Source: CALNYX01 sp942490925
GTDB lineage: Bacteria; Chlamydiota; Chlamydiia; Chlamydiales; JAAKFR01
DNA: 64,000 nucleotides
NCBI GenBank assembly: GCA_942490925.1
Contig: CALNYX010000017.1
Coordinates: 1,302,001-1,366,000, forward strand
Reading direction: 5' to 3'
The notes below the pieces were generated by a model. It did no database searches and was not told the DNA's origin. It saw nothing but the letters and a program-made list of their open reading frames with translations. Positions 52,494 to 61,642 of this stretch are shown one piece after another (the stretch's first letter is position 1; every line of letters starts with the position of its first letter). Made by a program: the position numbers and the translations under genes.

Positions 52494-53477
52494 GTGCTGA
52501 CACGTCGTCCGCGTCGCAATCGAAAAACAGCGGCAATACGTGCCCTTGTACAAGAAACACGCCTCCACACCTCAGACCTCATCTATCCACTGTTTGTTAA
52601 AGAGGGGGCTTGTGAAGAGGTCTCAAGCCTACCTGGTGTTCGAAGACTCAACCTCACAGCTTTGCTCAAAGAAGTTGAAAGTGCTGTTTCTGCAGGAATT
52701 ATTGCTATCGCTCTCTTTCCTATTGTCCCAGCTGGAAAAAAAGACATGCTTGGATCGGAGGCCTTTAACGAAAAAAACATTCTCTTCAAAGCTGTTCGCG
52801 AAATTAAAAAGGCCTTTCCTGAAATTTGCGTCATTACAGATGTCGCTTTAGATCCCTATACCTCTCATGCGCACGACGGTCTTGTCGATGGATCTGGTGA
52901 TGTTGAAAACGATAAGACTGTTGAAGCTCTTGCCCGCGCTGCTCTTTTGCAAGCAGAAGCAGGGGTAGATATGGTTGCCCCAAGTGACATGATGGATGGA
53001 CGGGTACTTGCCATTAGAAGAGCGCTAGACACAAATGGATTTCAGCACGTTGCGATTCAGTCCTACACGGCCAAATATGTCTCATCTCTCTATGCACCGT
53101 TTAGAGATGCTGTCTCCTCTCGCCTACGCTGGGGGCATAAGCGAACTTATCAAATGAATCCCGCCAATCAACGTGAAGCGCTTATTGAGGCAGCCCTCGA
53201 TGAACAAGAGGGAGCAGATGTTATAATGGTAAAGCCAGCAGGCTTCTACTTAGATGTCATTGCTAAAATTCGCGAAAACACAGAGCTCCCGGTCTCAGCC
53301 TTTCAGGTAAGCGGGGAATATGCCATGATCCAAGCGGCCTCCAAAAATGGATGGCTTGACGAAACGGATGCGTTATACGAAAGCCTCTTGAGCATCAAGC
53401 GCGCGGGAGCTGATATGATCTTTACTTACGGCGCATCAAAAATTGCCTCTCTACTTACCAGCGGCGCTCTTGATTGA
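52494..53477 (+). CDS. hemB: Delta-aminolevulinic acid dehydratase (porphobilinogen synthase)
   Basis: 327 residues from the GTG at 52494. It condenses two 5-aminolevulinates to porphobilinogen in haem synthesis. Motifs: RRPRRNRKTAAIR, IYPLFVKEG, DVALDPYTSHAHDG, APSDMMDGRV, SYTAKYVSSLY, the Schiff-base lysine in DVIMVKPAGFYLD, and QVSGEYAMI. The frame is open 29 codons further up (TTG at 52407), but that stretch repeats non-coding sequence found before the glmU-like gene. The GTG start follows AGGAA and gives the normal family length. The 3' end overlaps the convergent barrel gene by 23 bases. Confidence 0.93.
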   Translation: MLTRRPRRNRKTAAIRALVQETRLHTSDLIYPLFVKEGACEEVSSLPGVRRLNLTALLKEVESAVSAGIIAIALFPIVPAGKKDMLGSEAFNEKNILFKAVREIKKAFPEICVITDVALDPYTSHAHDGLVDGSGDVENDKTVEALARAALLQAEAGVDMVAPSDMMDGRVLAIRRALDTNGFQHVAIQSYTAKYVSSLYAPFRDAVSSRLRWGHKRTYQMNPANQREALIEAALDEQEGADVIMVKPAGFYLDVIAKIRENTELPVSAFQVSGEYAMIQAASKNGWLDETDALYESLLSIKRAGADMIFTYGASKIASLLTSGALD

Positions 53478-55605
53478 TGGTCTCGTAAAGCGGGATTCCT
53501 GTCGATGTAAAGTAGCCCGCATCCCTTAGCCAAGCCGCTGAAGCTGATGAATAAACCTTCTTGCAGCTACGTCTAGAGAAAAAGTCAAACGGGATCTCCA
53601 AGAGAATTCCACGGTTGTAATAGGTTTCCCCATGCATCATGTCATGAGCATCTGTAAAGGTTATCCACCCACCGAAGCGCAAGCCGTTGTCAAAATAGCG
53701 CCAAAACTCAAGTCGAGCACCTTTGTCATATGCAAGAAACTGTCCAATGCTAGCCTTTGTAAAAAGCTGATACTGGGGAAGGTCAAGATAGAGGGTCAAA
53801 AAGTATTGCTGAAGCGTAGAGTAGCTTTGATAGGTTGGAGATCTTCCGTCTAGTCGCCTCAAAGAGTTCTGAAACCCAAAGCCGTGATAGCGCCGTTTTT
53901 TAACAACCGCCCCCTCAATTCCAATTGCGCAATAAGAGCGAGCGGGATACCAAAGAATCTCGCCCGCAGCGCCCGCATAGTTAACCTGAAAGTAGCCAAG
54001 CGCAGCACGGCTGTAAAAACCGTGGCCATTATTAAAGCTCTTCTGCGCGTAAAGCCGGTTCCAGTTGTAAGAAGACTCAATAAAATAGCGCACCAAATCA
54101 GTCGCTACGTTAGGCAACTGAGAGGGATTATAAAAATCAAAGTCTCCCATTTCGTTTGAGAGGTTTGCCGCCGCTGTATACGTCCCGTGAAAATCATAGA
54201 AGATTTTTCCAGGCAGAAATCCCTGAGCAAAAGCATTGATCCCAAGGCTATACTTATATTTCCCCGCGCGGCTTCCTAAAAAGGTTTGATAATTTGGAAA
54301 AACACCCGCTTTCCACAGGTCGTACCTTCTGTAGAACAGGGTTTTAGAACAGTTTGGGTTAGGTAGGGTTGGGTTTTGCCGAGGGGTTAAAAGCTCAAAT
54401 TCATAGGGGCTGATGTGGTGATTGACATAACGGCGTAATAAACCCTTTGAATAGACATATTGCTGACAGGCGAGGCCATGTGATTCGATGATGACGACAA
54501 CCTCATCGACATTTGAAGGGAGAAGCGCCGCGAGCAGGCTCTGTATGCGTTCGCGAAAAATGTGCTCATGAATGTAGCAACAGTTTGTCACGCTTAGCCA
54601 CAATCGACTGGTGCACGACGCCTCCTCTAACCACCCCTGAATAATCTCAAGCCCCTGCTTTTGAAAGGCGTATTGCATCGACTGGATCATCACATTTTCT
54701 GGGCGGTAGCACCCAATGGGCTCATGATCTTTTGGACCGCAGTAAAGCGGTGGATCTTTTGTTTTTGGAAAAAAGCCCTCCGTCTTTCCCCAGTTGTAAT
54801 TCAGTTCGCTACTGATGGTCAGCTCCTCGCCACGCACCTGGCCAATAGAGATTCCTAGAAGATCTCCATAGGTATATTTTGCGCCAAAGTTTACAGGAGA
54901 GCTCGTCGATCTTCCGTGCGGATTTGGCTCTCGCTCAGGATTCGTGTAGTCCACGGGGTCGTACTCAGCACAAAGCCCTAGTCCGCGCTTCCATTTGTTG
55001 TTCGACTCCCACCACGGGAACCATGAAATTCCACCAAAGACGCCACGAGAAGGGCCGAGCGTGTAGCGTCCCGCACCCCAGCCAAGAGATGTTTCAAGCC
55101 CAATTTGTCTCCACACTTGTGTGCCGACAAAAAAGTAGGTAGTAAACTTCTTTGACCCCATAAAATCTTCTATTCCAAAAGCAAAGCCTGGCAATTGGTA
55201 GAGGCTCTCTTCAGGGGTTAGCAGCCCTATTTTAAAGTTTGCCCCTCGATCTGCGTAGTCGCCAAACCCAAAAGGTGAAAGCCCCGAATCTTCTACACCG
55301 CGAAAAACGCGGTAATTAACCGAGAGTTCAACACGCGGGATCGGCTGAACGCGCGCGTTCCAGTTGAGGTAGGGTGGTACATCTGCAACACCAAGTCCGA
55401 TCGAGCCCTCTGGGGTCATGCGCGCAGAGGGCGTTGTAAAATAACCAGTCGACAAAATGTTGCTGTAGGTAACAGGAAAACGCTCTTCAAGCTTCTTATC
55501 AAAATGACGCGCGGTCTCTAAGTCGCGCATGAGCGCAGCAAAATCAGTTTGCGCATACAAGACAAGGGGACACAGAATTAATAGGAATCTTAAAAAATAA
55601 CGCAT
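53455..55605 (-). CDS. YjbH-family outer-membrane beta-barrel lipoprotein-like protein
   Basis: 716 residues with a signal peptide ending near YAQ (MRYFLRFLLILCPLVLYAQ). The body matches the YjbH/YmcA family tied to exopolysaccharide secretion: GYFTTPSARMTPEGSIGLGV, RVELSVNYRVF, GDYADRGANFKIGLLTPEE, LPGFAFGIEDFMGSKKFTTY and LGWGAGRYTLGP. A cysteine-rich middle region (about 285-420) separates the two barrel-like parts. No polysaccharide operon partners lie nearby, so the substrate is open. It ends inside hemB and follows nqrA by 22 bases, suggesting co-transcription. Confidence 0.8.
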   Translation of the reverse strand: MRYFLRFLLILCPLVLYAQTDFAALMRDLETARHFDKKLEERFPVTYSNILSTGYFTTPSARMTPEGSIGLGVADVPPYLNWNARVQPIPRVELSVNYRVFRGVEDSGLSPFGFGDYADRGANFKIGLLTPEESLYQLPGFAFGIEDFMGSKKFTTYFFVGTQVWRQIGLETSLGWGAGRYTLGPSRGVFGGISWFPWWESNNKWKRGLGLCAEYDPVDYTNPEREPNPHGRSTSSPVNFGAKYTYGDLLGISIGQVRGEELTISSELNYNWGKTEGFFPKTKDPPLYCGPKDHEPIGCYRPENVMIQSMQYAFQKQGLEIIQGWLEEASCTSRLWLSVTNCCYIHEHIFRERIQSLLAALLPSNVDEVVVIIESHGLACQQYVYSKGLLRRYVNHHISPYEFELLTPRQNPTLPNPNCSKTLFYRRYDLWKAGVFPNYQTFLGSRAGKYKYSLGINAFAQGFLPGKIFYDFHGTYTAAANLSNEMGDFDFYNPSQLPNVATDLVRYFIESSYNWNRLYAQKSFNNGHGFYSRAALGYFQVNYAGAAGEILWYPARSYCAIGIEGAVVKKRRYHGFGFQNSLRRLDGRSPTYQSYSTLQQYFLTLYLDLPQYQLFTKASIGQFLAYDKGARLEFWRYFDNGLRFGGWITFTDAHDMMHGETYYNRGILLEIPFDFFSRRSCKKVYSSASAAWLRDAGYFTSTGIPLYETINQERRW

Positions 55606-55627
55606 CAGTCAAAACGGGAAAGAATAC

Positions 55628-56965
55628 TCAGAAACCCATTTCTTTGGAATAACGATGAAGGCCTTGCTTCACAATCTCTACCATTTCAATCTTGGAGGGG
55701 CAGATGAATGTGGGGAGCGCGAAGTCTTCCGGGGCAACCTCTAAAAGCCCGAGCTGCTCGGCAAGCTCATAATCTTCGGCTAAAATTGCCTTCACGAGAT
55801 GCATGGTTGGGATGCGCATGGGCATCACTTTGTTGTAAATTGCGCCATCAATAAAAGCACGCTCTTCACCGTGCTGGTTTGTTGTAAAGCGGATCTTTTT
55901 GGATGTAAAGAGGCTTGACACATAAGCTCGTGTTGCCGAAAACTTGCCAAACCCAATGCGCAGAAAGTGAAACATTTGACGCTTGGTGTTCACAGGAATC
56001 ACCGAAAAAGCTGTGTGGTAAAAGCCTAAAAACTCCCGCTCTTCAATCTTGCTTCCGGTTAGTGGGTCGCCGGAAATAAATGTAAGGAGCTGCTGAGTGA
56101 GGCGGCCAGCTGAAAGCCCTTCAAAAGAGTGGCCCGCCCGACCGCTGTAAAAGCCCGGCTTGCTAACGCCGTCTCCCCCTAGGCCAATAATGCGCTTGGT
56201 AAAGTAGCGCCCCTCTTTAACCATCATGCCAACTGTAATCACATCTACAACCGAAAGGGTCCATACGACCTCTTCGTGGTTTTGAATCGGTGAAATTTTG
56301 TGAATGTGAAGCGAAGCGCTCCCAATTGGGTTTGGGCCACGAGCTGTATGTTTCTCAACTCCTTGGGCCGAGAGAAATGCATCGCAGTCACTTTTCTCGT
56401 TGTAGACAAGATGTGTTGGAGCAAGGGTTGCCAAGGCTTCTAGGCCCGCCTGAAAATGCGACTCGTTTCCAGATACTTGCATTTCTGCAGGAGGAACAAA
56501 GGGTTGTGATTCAATTGCTTTTACAAAGATCGCCCTCGGCTTTTTGTGTGGGGAGGCGACAAGGTCAAATGGCCGCATCCGAATGTGAGGAAAAAGTCCA
56601 CGCTCCATAAAAAAAGTGAGCAGGTCTTCTTTGGAGCTTCCTTTGTAGGGGGTCGCTGGTTCGCTCTGCTCGCTATCTGCAACATCGATAACAATGTCAA
56701 GAAGCCTTCTTTTAAGGCCGCGACGGATTTCGGCAACGGTGCCGCCGGCGGGTGAAACAAAACGCTGCCCCGCAATTGTTTTGCTTTCAACAAGCGGTTG
56801 TCCAATGTTTACAGAATCGCCAACACGAACAAGCACTTTAAATCGAATGTCGTCAAATGGGTCAAGGTTAAGCGCTAGCTGTTTGGGCTTGGGAAGGGGC
56901 TGGACATCCCCGCTTGGACTGTTGCCCATGGGAAGCGAAAGGCCTTTTTTTGTGCGAATTCTCAT
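55628..56965 (-). CDS. nqrA: NqrA, sodium-translocating NADH:quinone reductase subunit A
   Basis: 445 residues. Cytoplasmic quinone-binding subunit of the sodium pump that takes the place of complex I in chlamydiae. Family features: KVLVRVGDSVNIGQPL, FVSPAGGTVAEIRRG, PFDLVASPHKKPRAIFVKA, IIGLGGDGVSKPGFYS, LISGDPLTG-type block (FISGDPLTGS), and the C-terminal FICPSKIEMVEIVKQGLHR. The other nqr genes are elsewhere, as in C. trachomatis, where nqrA (CT634) also sits beside hemB and CT635. Confidence 0.95.
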   Translation of the reverse strand: MRIRTKKGLSLPMGNSPSGDVQPLPKPKQLALNLDPFDDIRFKVLVRVGDSVNIGQPLVESKTIAGQRFVSPAGGTVAEIRRGLKRRLLDIVIDVADSEQSEPATPYKGSSKEDLLTFFMERGLFPHIRMRPFDLVASPHKKPRAIFVKAIESQPFVPPAEMQVSGNESHFQAGLEALATLAPTHLVYNEKSDCDAFLSAQGVEKHTARGPNPIGSASLHIHKISPIQNHEEVVWTLSVVDVITVGMMVKEGRYFTKRIIGLGGDGVSKPGFYSGRAGHSFEGLSAGRLTQQLLTFISGDPLTGSKIEEREFLGFYHTAFSVIPVNTKRQMFHFLRIGFGKFSATRAYVSSLFTSKKIRFTTNQHGEERAFIDGAIYNKVMPMRIPTMHLVKAILAEDYELAEQLGLLEVAPEDFALPTFICPSKIEMVEIVKQGLHRYSKEMGF

Positions 56966-56987
56966 GTAGAAAGACTATAGTCTCCGC

Positions 56988-57392
56988 CTACAATTGCATC
57001 CAATCTTTTCTTTTAACGAGCTTGCGCTTTTTCTTTTTCTTTGGCGGCTCAGCCTTGGTTTCATGTGCTGTCCCGTCGACTGAACTTAGGGCTCTTTGTT
57101 TAAACCCTTCACACTCTTGCTTTACCTTCTGTAAGGCGTCCCACTGCTCTTTTGTGAAATTGTCAGGGTTAGATCCATAGGCGTCAAGCTCCTCGGGAGA
57201 CATGCCCATTTCATCATAGATCTCTTGAGCCTGCTCATTAAGCTCGTCCAGTTTTTCACGGGTTTTAGAAATAGCTTCCGCATAATCTACAACCTCATCA
57301 TCATTAGGCGTTAGTGAGTCTGGCTCCAACTCTATATTGTAGAGCTTTAAAATCTCTTCAACCGACTTGTACAACTCTTCTTCTTTTCCCAT
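56988..57392 (-). CDS. Conserved chlamydial protein of CT635 type
   Basis: 134 residues. Acidic and largely helical for the first 95 (EELYKSVEEILKLYNI, KTREKLDELNEQAQEIYDEM), then a strongly basic tail (PPKKKKKRKLVKRKDW). No signal peptide or catalytic motif. From memory, CT635 occupies the same place between nqrA and greA in C. trachomatis. Function unknown; the charge split suggests a nucleic-acid or protein binder. It is divergent from greA with 104 bases between the starts. Confidence 0.8.
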   Translation of the reverse strand: MGKEEELYKSVEEILKLYNIELEPDSLTPNDDEVVDYAEAISKTREKLDELNEQAQEIYDEMGMSPEELDAYGSNPDNFTKEQWDALQKVKQECEGFKQRALSSVDGTAHETKAEPPKKKKKRKLVKRKDWMQL

Positions 57393-57447
57393 GTTTTTAA
57401 GTATACTAAAAAAAACTTAACTCTTACAGGTTTCTATTGCTCTTTTT

Positions 57448-57476
57448 TTAACAAGGGGGTATATTTTCCCTATACT
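57448..57476 (+). promoter_or_regulatory. Predicted sigma-66 promoter of greA
   Basis: TTAACA (57448-57453), 17 bases, then TATACT (57471-57476), twenty bases before the ATG. Both hexamers are one base from consensus with ideal spacing. GGGA serves as ribosome site. Confidence 0.6.
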
Positions 57477-57496
57477 ATTACAAAAAGGGACACAAA

Positions 57497-59650
57497 ATGA
57501 GTTACTTGGAGGAGTTTCAACGGCTTCTGGGGGAAGAGAAGCTAACCCCATTTTTGAAAATGTGGGAAGAGTACTGCCTAGCGGATCAGGTAGATGGTGT
57601 TGAGTTGGGTATTATTCTCAATATGATCAAGGATTCCGTCTTAGCAAAGTCTTTTGGGCAAGTGGCTGAAACTGTGCTTCCTTTGTGGGAAAGGATCAAG
57701 GAAGAGGATGTGGCGAATAATATTTTGCGACTAACCGTTGATCTCCAAACCACCAATTCACCCCTTCTGGCTGATTTGTCAACTCACTACCTAACAACAC
57801 ATTACGGGGAAGAAGAGAATCACGCAGAAAAGATGCGTATCGTTGGTCTTCGTTCTCGACACTCCTTTAAGGGGGCTATTACCAACTACGGGCTTCTTTC
57901 TCACATGAACAAGGGTAATTTTGTCTTTCACACGGGCGGCTGGGGAGCTGGCGAGGTTATGGATATCTCGTTATTGCAAGAACATGTGCTTCTGGAGTTT
58001 GAGGGTATTGGAGCACTTAAAGACCTCTCCTTTGAAAATGCGTTTAAACATCTTATCTACCTTCCTTCAGACCACTTTCTGGCGCGTCGCTTCGGTGACC
58101 CCGACAAATTAGAAGCAGAGGGGCGCGAAGACCCAGTTGCATTGATCCACCTTTTATTAAGAGACTTAGGGCCTAAAACAGCACAGGAAATCAAAGAGGA
58201 GCTCTGCGAGCTTGTGATTCCCGAGCCAGACTGGTCAAAATGGTGGCAGACAACTCGAACAAAACTGAAGAAGGACACCAAAATTCTCTCTCCTAAGTCA
58301 ACCAAGCAGCCGTTTGTGTTGCGAGAGGAGGGTATCCCCCACGATGTACAATTCCTTGAGGCTCTTAAGAGCGCCAAATCTATCGACGCTCTGATTCAAA
58401 CGGCCTATCATTTTGTGCGAGATTTCTCCGAGGTTCTGAAAAACGACTCTGTGAAATCAGAGTTAAAAGAGCGCCTAATGGGGGGGTTAGAGGGAGACCC
58501 GGCGGTTCCAGCTGCCAGTTTAGCGCGCAAGATCCAAATCTCTTTTCTGTTGGAAGATATTTTTCCTCAAGAGTTTCCCCAGGCTGCAACCAGCCTGGTT
58601 CAGTCTGTGGACAACCTAGAAGAAATGCTGGGTTTAGTTGATATTTTGGCGTTTAAAAAACGTGTCTTAATAACCGTCCACCAATCTCGAGAAGATTGGG
58701 AGCAGATCTTTTTACAACTTCTGTTTGTCGTCGACCAAAACCCTCTTAGAGACTACATATTTAGAGAGTTAAGCAGCTCATCCCCAGAGTTGATAAAAGG
58801 CAAAATCAACGAACTCCTTCACAACATGAACCTCTATCCCGAAGCCTTTTTCTGGTATTTTCAAAAAGTTATCGGGAAAGATGAGGTGCCTCTTAATGAC
58901 CAAGAAAACCGCTACAAGTTTTTAGAAGCCTTCTTAATCTTGCTTCATTACATCGAAGAGAATGCAGACTACAGGGATCTTGCAAAAAAAATGTACACCC
59001 TAATGGTTGCTAAGCGCTACGCGACAATCCGCGCGCTGATTGAAGGGGGATCTATTCCATTTTTGAAGGAGTTCTTGTTACTAGCAAGTAAGTGCAGCAG
59101 CTTTTCTAAACAAGACCTACGCATTTTCCGCTCCCTGGCAGAGGTTGTCCAGCCTACCCTTGCAGAAAAGAAAAAAGCCGATCCTAATGATGAGGTGATT
59201 TGGACCACGGTTGATGGGTACCAAAAGCTACAAAAGCGCATTCAAGAGATCGGCACCGTTGAGATGATTGATAATGCACGTGAAATTGAAGCTGCCAGAG
59301 CACACGGTGACTTACGTGAAAATGCAGAGTATAAATTTGCTCTTGAGAGGCGATCTCGCCTACAGGCTGAGCTTCAAATGCTTTCCCGCCAACTCAACAA
59401 AGCGCGTATTTTAACCAAAGATGACATGGTCAAAGATGAAGTTGGTCCTGGAACAGTCGTTGAGGTAAAAAAGGGTGATGGTAAAAAAGAGCAGTTCACA
59501 CTTCTTGGTCCTTGGGATGCTGACCCCGAGCAAAACATTCTCTCATTCCAATCAAAATTTGCACAGGCGATGATAGGACATAGGACTGGAGATTCTTTTG
59601 ATTTCCAAGGAAATCACTACTCCATCCAAGCGATCAATAGTTTTATCTAA
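57497..59650 (+). CDS. greA: GreA transcription elongation factor with long N-terminal extension
   Basis: 717 residues. The last 155 are a standard GreA: the coiled-coil hairpin with acidic tip (EIEAARAHGDLRENAEYKFA) and the globular domain (GPGTVVEVKKGDG, TGDSFDFQG). It rescues back-tracked RNA polymerase. The first 560 residues are a helical extension known in Chlamydiae (CT636 type), with blocks such as LLSHMNKGNFVFHTGGWGAGEVM and SKWWQTTRTKLKKD; its function is not known. A good promoter lies just upstream. Confidence 0.94.
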   Translation: MSYLEEFQRLLGEEKLTPFLKMWEEYCLADQVDGVELGIILNMIKDSVLAKSFGQVAETVLPLWERIKEEDVANNILRLTVDLQTTNSPLLADLSTHYLTTHYGEEENHAEKMRIVGLRSRHSFKGAITNYGLLSHMNKGNFVFHTGGWGAGEVMDISLLQEHVLLEFEGIGALKDLSFENAFKHLIYLPSDHFLARRFGDPDKLEAEGREDPVALIHLLLRDLGPKTAQEIKEELCELVIPEPDWSKWWQTTRTKLKKDTKILSPKSTKQPFVLREEGIPHDVQFLEALKSAKSIDALIQTAYHFVRDFSEVLKNDSVKSELKERLMGGLEGDPAVPAASLARKIQISFLLEDIFPQEFPQAATSLVQSVDNLEEMLGLVDILAFKKRVLITVHQSREDWEQIFLQLLFVVDQNPLRDYIFRELSSSSPELIKGKINELLHNMNLYPEAFFWYFQKVIGKDEVPLNDQENRYKFLEAFLILLHYIEENADYRDLAKKMYTLMVAKRYATIRALIEGGSIPFLKEFLLLASKCSSFSKQDLRIFRSLAEVVQPTLAEKKKADPNDEVIWTTVDGYQKLQKRIQEIGTVEMIDNAREIEAARAHGDLRENAEYKFALERRSRLQAELQMLSRQLNKARILTKDDMVKDEVGPGTVVEVKKGDGKKEQFTLLGPWDADPEQNILSFQSKFAQAMIGHRTGDSFDFQGNHYSIQAINSFI

Positions 59651-59705
59651 GGGGCCCCTTAAAGATGATTGAACTAACCTCCTGCAGATTATTCAGAGGC
59701 TTCCC

Positions 59706-60317
59706 ATGAATCTTGACCGCCTTCTCATAGCCTCGACAAATGGCCACAAAATTCGTGAGATTCGCTCAGCGCTTTCTCATCTGAAAACATGTGATATTTA
59801 TTCACTACTCGACTTTCCAGACTTTGTGCCTCCCGTAGAAGATGGAGAGACTTTTGAGGCTAATGCCAAGCTCAAGGCCGTCAAGGCCGCAACAGAGTTA
59901 AATATGTGGGTAATTGCCGATGATTCGGGTCTTGTTGTTCCCGCTTTACAAGGAGCTCCTGGTGTTTATTCTGCCCGTTATGCCGGCGAGAATGCAACTG
60001 ATAAAGAGAACCGAAAAAAACTGCTCGCTGAAATGGCTTCTCTAGAAAATGGTTTGCGTAGCGCTTTCTTTGAATGTTGCCTCGTTCTAGCTCGACCAGA
60101 TGGAAGCATCAAGAAGTGCGCTAAGGGAATTTGCGAAGGTATCATTGTTGAGCGTGAGCGCGGAGGGTCTGGCTTTGGCTATGACCCGTTGTTTGTTAAG
60201 CATGAGTATAATCAAACATTCGCGGAGCTTGGCGAGACACTGAAAAATCAGATCTCTCACCGTGCCAAAGCACTTTCTAAACTGACTCTCTACTTAGATG
60301 GAGAGAGTTCTCGATAG
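59706..60317 (+). CDS. rdgB: RdgB/HAM1 XTP/dITP pyrophosphatase
   Basis: 203 residues. It removes deaminated purine nucleotides from the pool. Motifs: LLIASTNGHKIREIR, VEDGETFEANAKLKA, VIADDSGLVVPALQGAPGVY, SARYAGENA, GGSGFGYDPLF and AKALSKL. It overlaps the convergent 72-residue gene by 28 bases. In C. trachomatis the same trio (CT606, CT606.1, CT607 ung) is adjacent, from memory. Confidence 0.94.
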   Translation: MNLDRLLIASTNGHKIREIRSALSHLKTCDIYSLLDFPDFVPPVEDGETFEANAKLKAVKAATELNMWVIADDSGLVVPALQGAPGVYSARYAGENATDKENRKKLLAEMASLENGLRSAFFECCLVLARPDGSIKKCAKGICEGIIVERERGGSGFGYDPLFVKHEYNQTFAELGETLKNQISHRAKALSKLTLYLDGESSR

Positions 60318-60508
60318 GCTGATTCAAGCTTACCCCTCACTTCATGCATCAATGAAAAAGCATAGTCAACCTGAGCTTGCATTTCCTCAAGCTGTTTCAT
60401 TGCCTGAGAGGGTTGCATTGCATCGAGGTTTTGTACGCTCTCCATTGAGGCCTGTCTTTTTGAAGTCAGGCGGCTTGTTGCTTGTAGTCCGCTAATTTCT
60501 TCACTCAT
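60290..60508 (-). CDS. Small conserved chlamydial protein of CT606.1 type
   Basis: 72 residues, Gln/Met-rich and helical (MKQLEEMQAQVDYAFSLMHE), without signal peptide or membrane helix. Its ATG overlaps the ung stop by four bases, so it is translated with ung. Location and size agree with CT606.1. Function unknown; a coiled-coil partner is the most that can be said. Confidence 0.75.
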   Translation of the reverse strand: MSEEISGLQATSRLTSKRQASMESVQNLDAMQPSQAMKQLEEMQAQVDYAFSLMHEVRGKLESAYRELSPSK

Positions 60509-61197
60509 GGGATCATCCAGTCAATAGGTTGCTTACCTTGTCTTTTAAGCAGATCATTGATTTTTGAAAAGTGTCGTGATCCAAAAAAACCAGAATGCGC
60601 TGCATAAGGCGAGGGATGAGGAGAGGTCAACACATGGTGACGCTCTGTTGTTTTATCGAGAATCGCACGGCACTTCTCTTGAGCTGATTTTCCCCACAAC
60701 ACAAAGATTACTGGATCCCGGCGAGCGCAGAGCGCCTCAATGACAGCATCGGTGAATTGCTCCCACCCCTTTCCATAGTGAGATTTTGGATTACTAGCCC
60801 GCACAGTAAGCGTTGCATTAAGCATCAACACCCCTTGGCTTGCCCAAGATGTTAGACATCCATGGGTTGGCGGCTCTATTCCCAAATCGTCTTGTATCTC
60901 TTTGAAAATATTTTTTAGTGATGGGGGCTGCCGTATTTCTTTGGCCACACTGAAACTTAGTCCGTGGGCCTGTTTTTCGCCGTGGTAGGGATCTTGTCCC
61001 ATGATGACGACTTTTACCTTGCTATAAGGAGTATGGGAAAAGGCGTTAAACACCTCTTTTGGTGGAGGGTAGACAGGATATAAAGCTCGTTCTTGCGCAA
61101 CAAATTCAGCAAGCTCTTTTAAATAAGGTTTTGACCATTCATTTTTCAAAACCTCTTTCCAAGACTCTTCAAGTTGTGGGGGTGGTAGAATAGCCAT
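60505..61197 (-). CDS. ung: Uracil-DNA glycosylase
   Basis: About 230 residues from the ATG at 61197 (a TTG at 61206 is less likely). It excises uracil from DNA. Family 1 motifs: VVIMGQDPYHGEKQAHGLSF with the catalytic Asp, GCLTSWASQGVLMLNATLTV, FVLWGKSAQ, and the His motif LTSPHPSPYAAHSGFFGSRH. The downstream CT606.1-type gene is translationally coupled. Confidence 0.96.
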   Translation of the reverse strand: MAILPPPQLEESWKEVLKNEWSKPYLKELAEFVAQERALYPVYPPPKEVFNAFSHTPYSKVKVVIMGQDPYHGEKQAHGLSFSVAKEIRQPPSLKNIFKEIQDDLGIEPPTHGCLTSWASQGVLMLNATLTVRASNPKSHYGKGWEQFTDAVIEALCARRDPVIFVLWGKSAQEKCRAILDKTTERHHVLTSPHPSPYAAHSGFFGSRHFSKINDLLKRQGKQPIDWMIP

Positions 61198-61256
61198 AGG
61201 AAACAATGGTACTCTCTATACAGAATTGTTTCAACTTGTTATCATTTCTACCCTCT

Positions 61257-61331
61257 CTGGGTGTAGCGCAGCTTGGCTAGCGCACTTGCATGGGGTGCAA
61301 GGGGTCGGAGGTTCGAATCCTCTCACTCAGA
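61257..61331 (+). tRNA. tRNA-Pro (GGG)
   Basis: Acceptor CTGGGTG/CACTCAG with one G-U pair, D arm AGCGCAGCTTGGCTAGCGC, anticodon arm CTTGC-ATGGGGT-GCAAG with anticodon GGG, and T arm GGAGG-TTCGAAT-CCTCT. The discriminator is A; CCA is not encoded. A strong terminator follows. Confidence 0.95.
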
Positions 61332-61348
61332 ATTTAATCTCCCTCATA

Positions 61349-61375
61349 GACTGCGCGCGACGCAGTCTTTTTTTT
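61349..61375 (+). terminator. Rho-independent terminator after tRNA-Pro
   Basis: GACTGCG (61349-61355) and CGCAGTC (61361-61367) form a perfect stem around a 5-base loop, followed by eight T's (61368-61375). Confidence 0.9.
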
Positions 61376-61376
61376 G

Positions 61377-61480
61377 CCTGAAAAACGCGTACACCTAATC
61401 TAGTTACCGATCTTTCCTCCAAAACGCCACCCTCGCCCCCACTAACTCGGGCGGATCAGGCGAAAAGCAGCCAAAACGAT
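61377..61480 (-). repeat. Dispersed palindromic repeat, copy 3 (diverged, one arm decayed)
   Basis: In the reverse orientation to copies 1 and 2. CCTGAAAAACGC, ATCTAG, GATCTTTCC, CCAAAACG and CCTCGCCCCCACTAACTC (61377-61449) align in order with the reverse complement of the right arms of copies 1 and 2, about 70-75% by eye. The other arm (61450-61490) is only weakly similar, so the palindrome is largely lost. Confidence 0.55.
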
Positions 61481-61642
61481 CAGAAACTTGAGTTATTCAA
61501 CAAAGCACTGGAAAACTTGTTTACAACTCTGTCAAATAAATGTCGGTAATTTTGTTGATAGTGCTTGGCTGATGACAAGTCGGGAGTTGTCTTCTTTTTA
61601 TTGACGCGTTATGATCACGCTTATCTCCTAGATGAAAATAAG

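Noticed and set aside
61481..61642. Region with several DnaA-like motifs as the main origin
   Set aside because: The 9-mers match less well than those near hemB, and synteny favours the hemB side. It is noted only as a possible second half.
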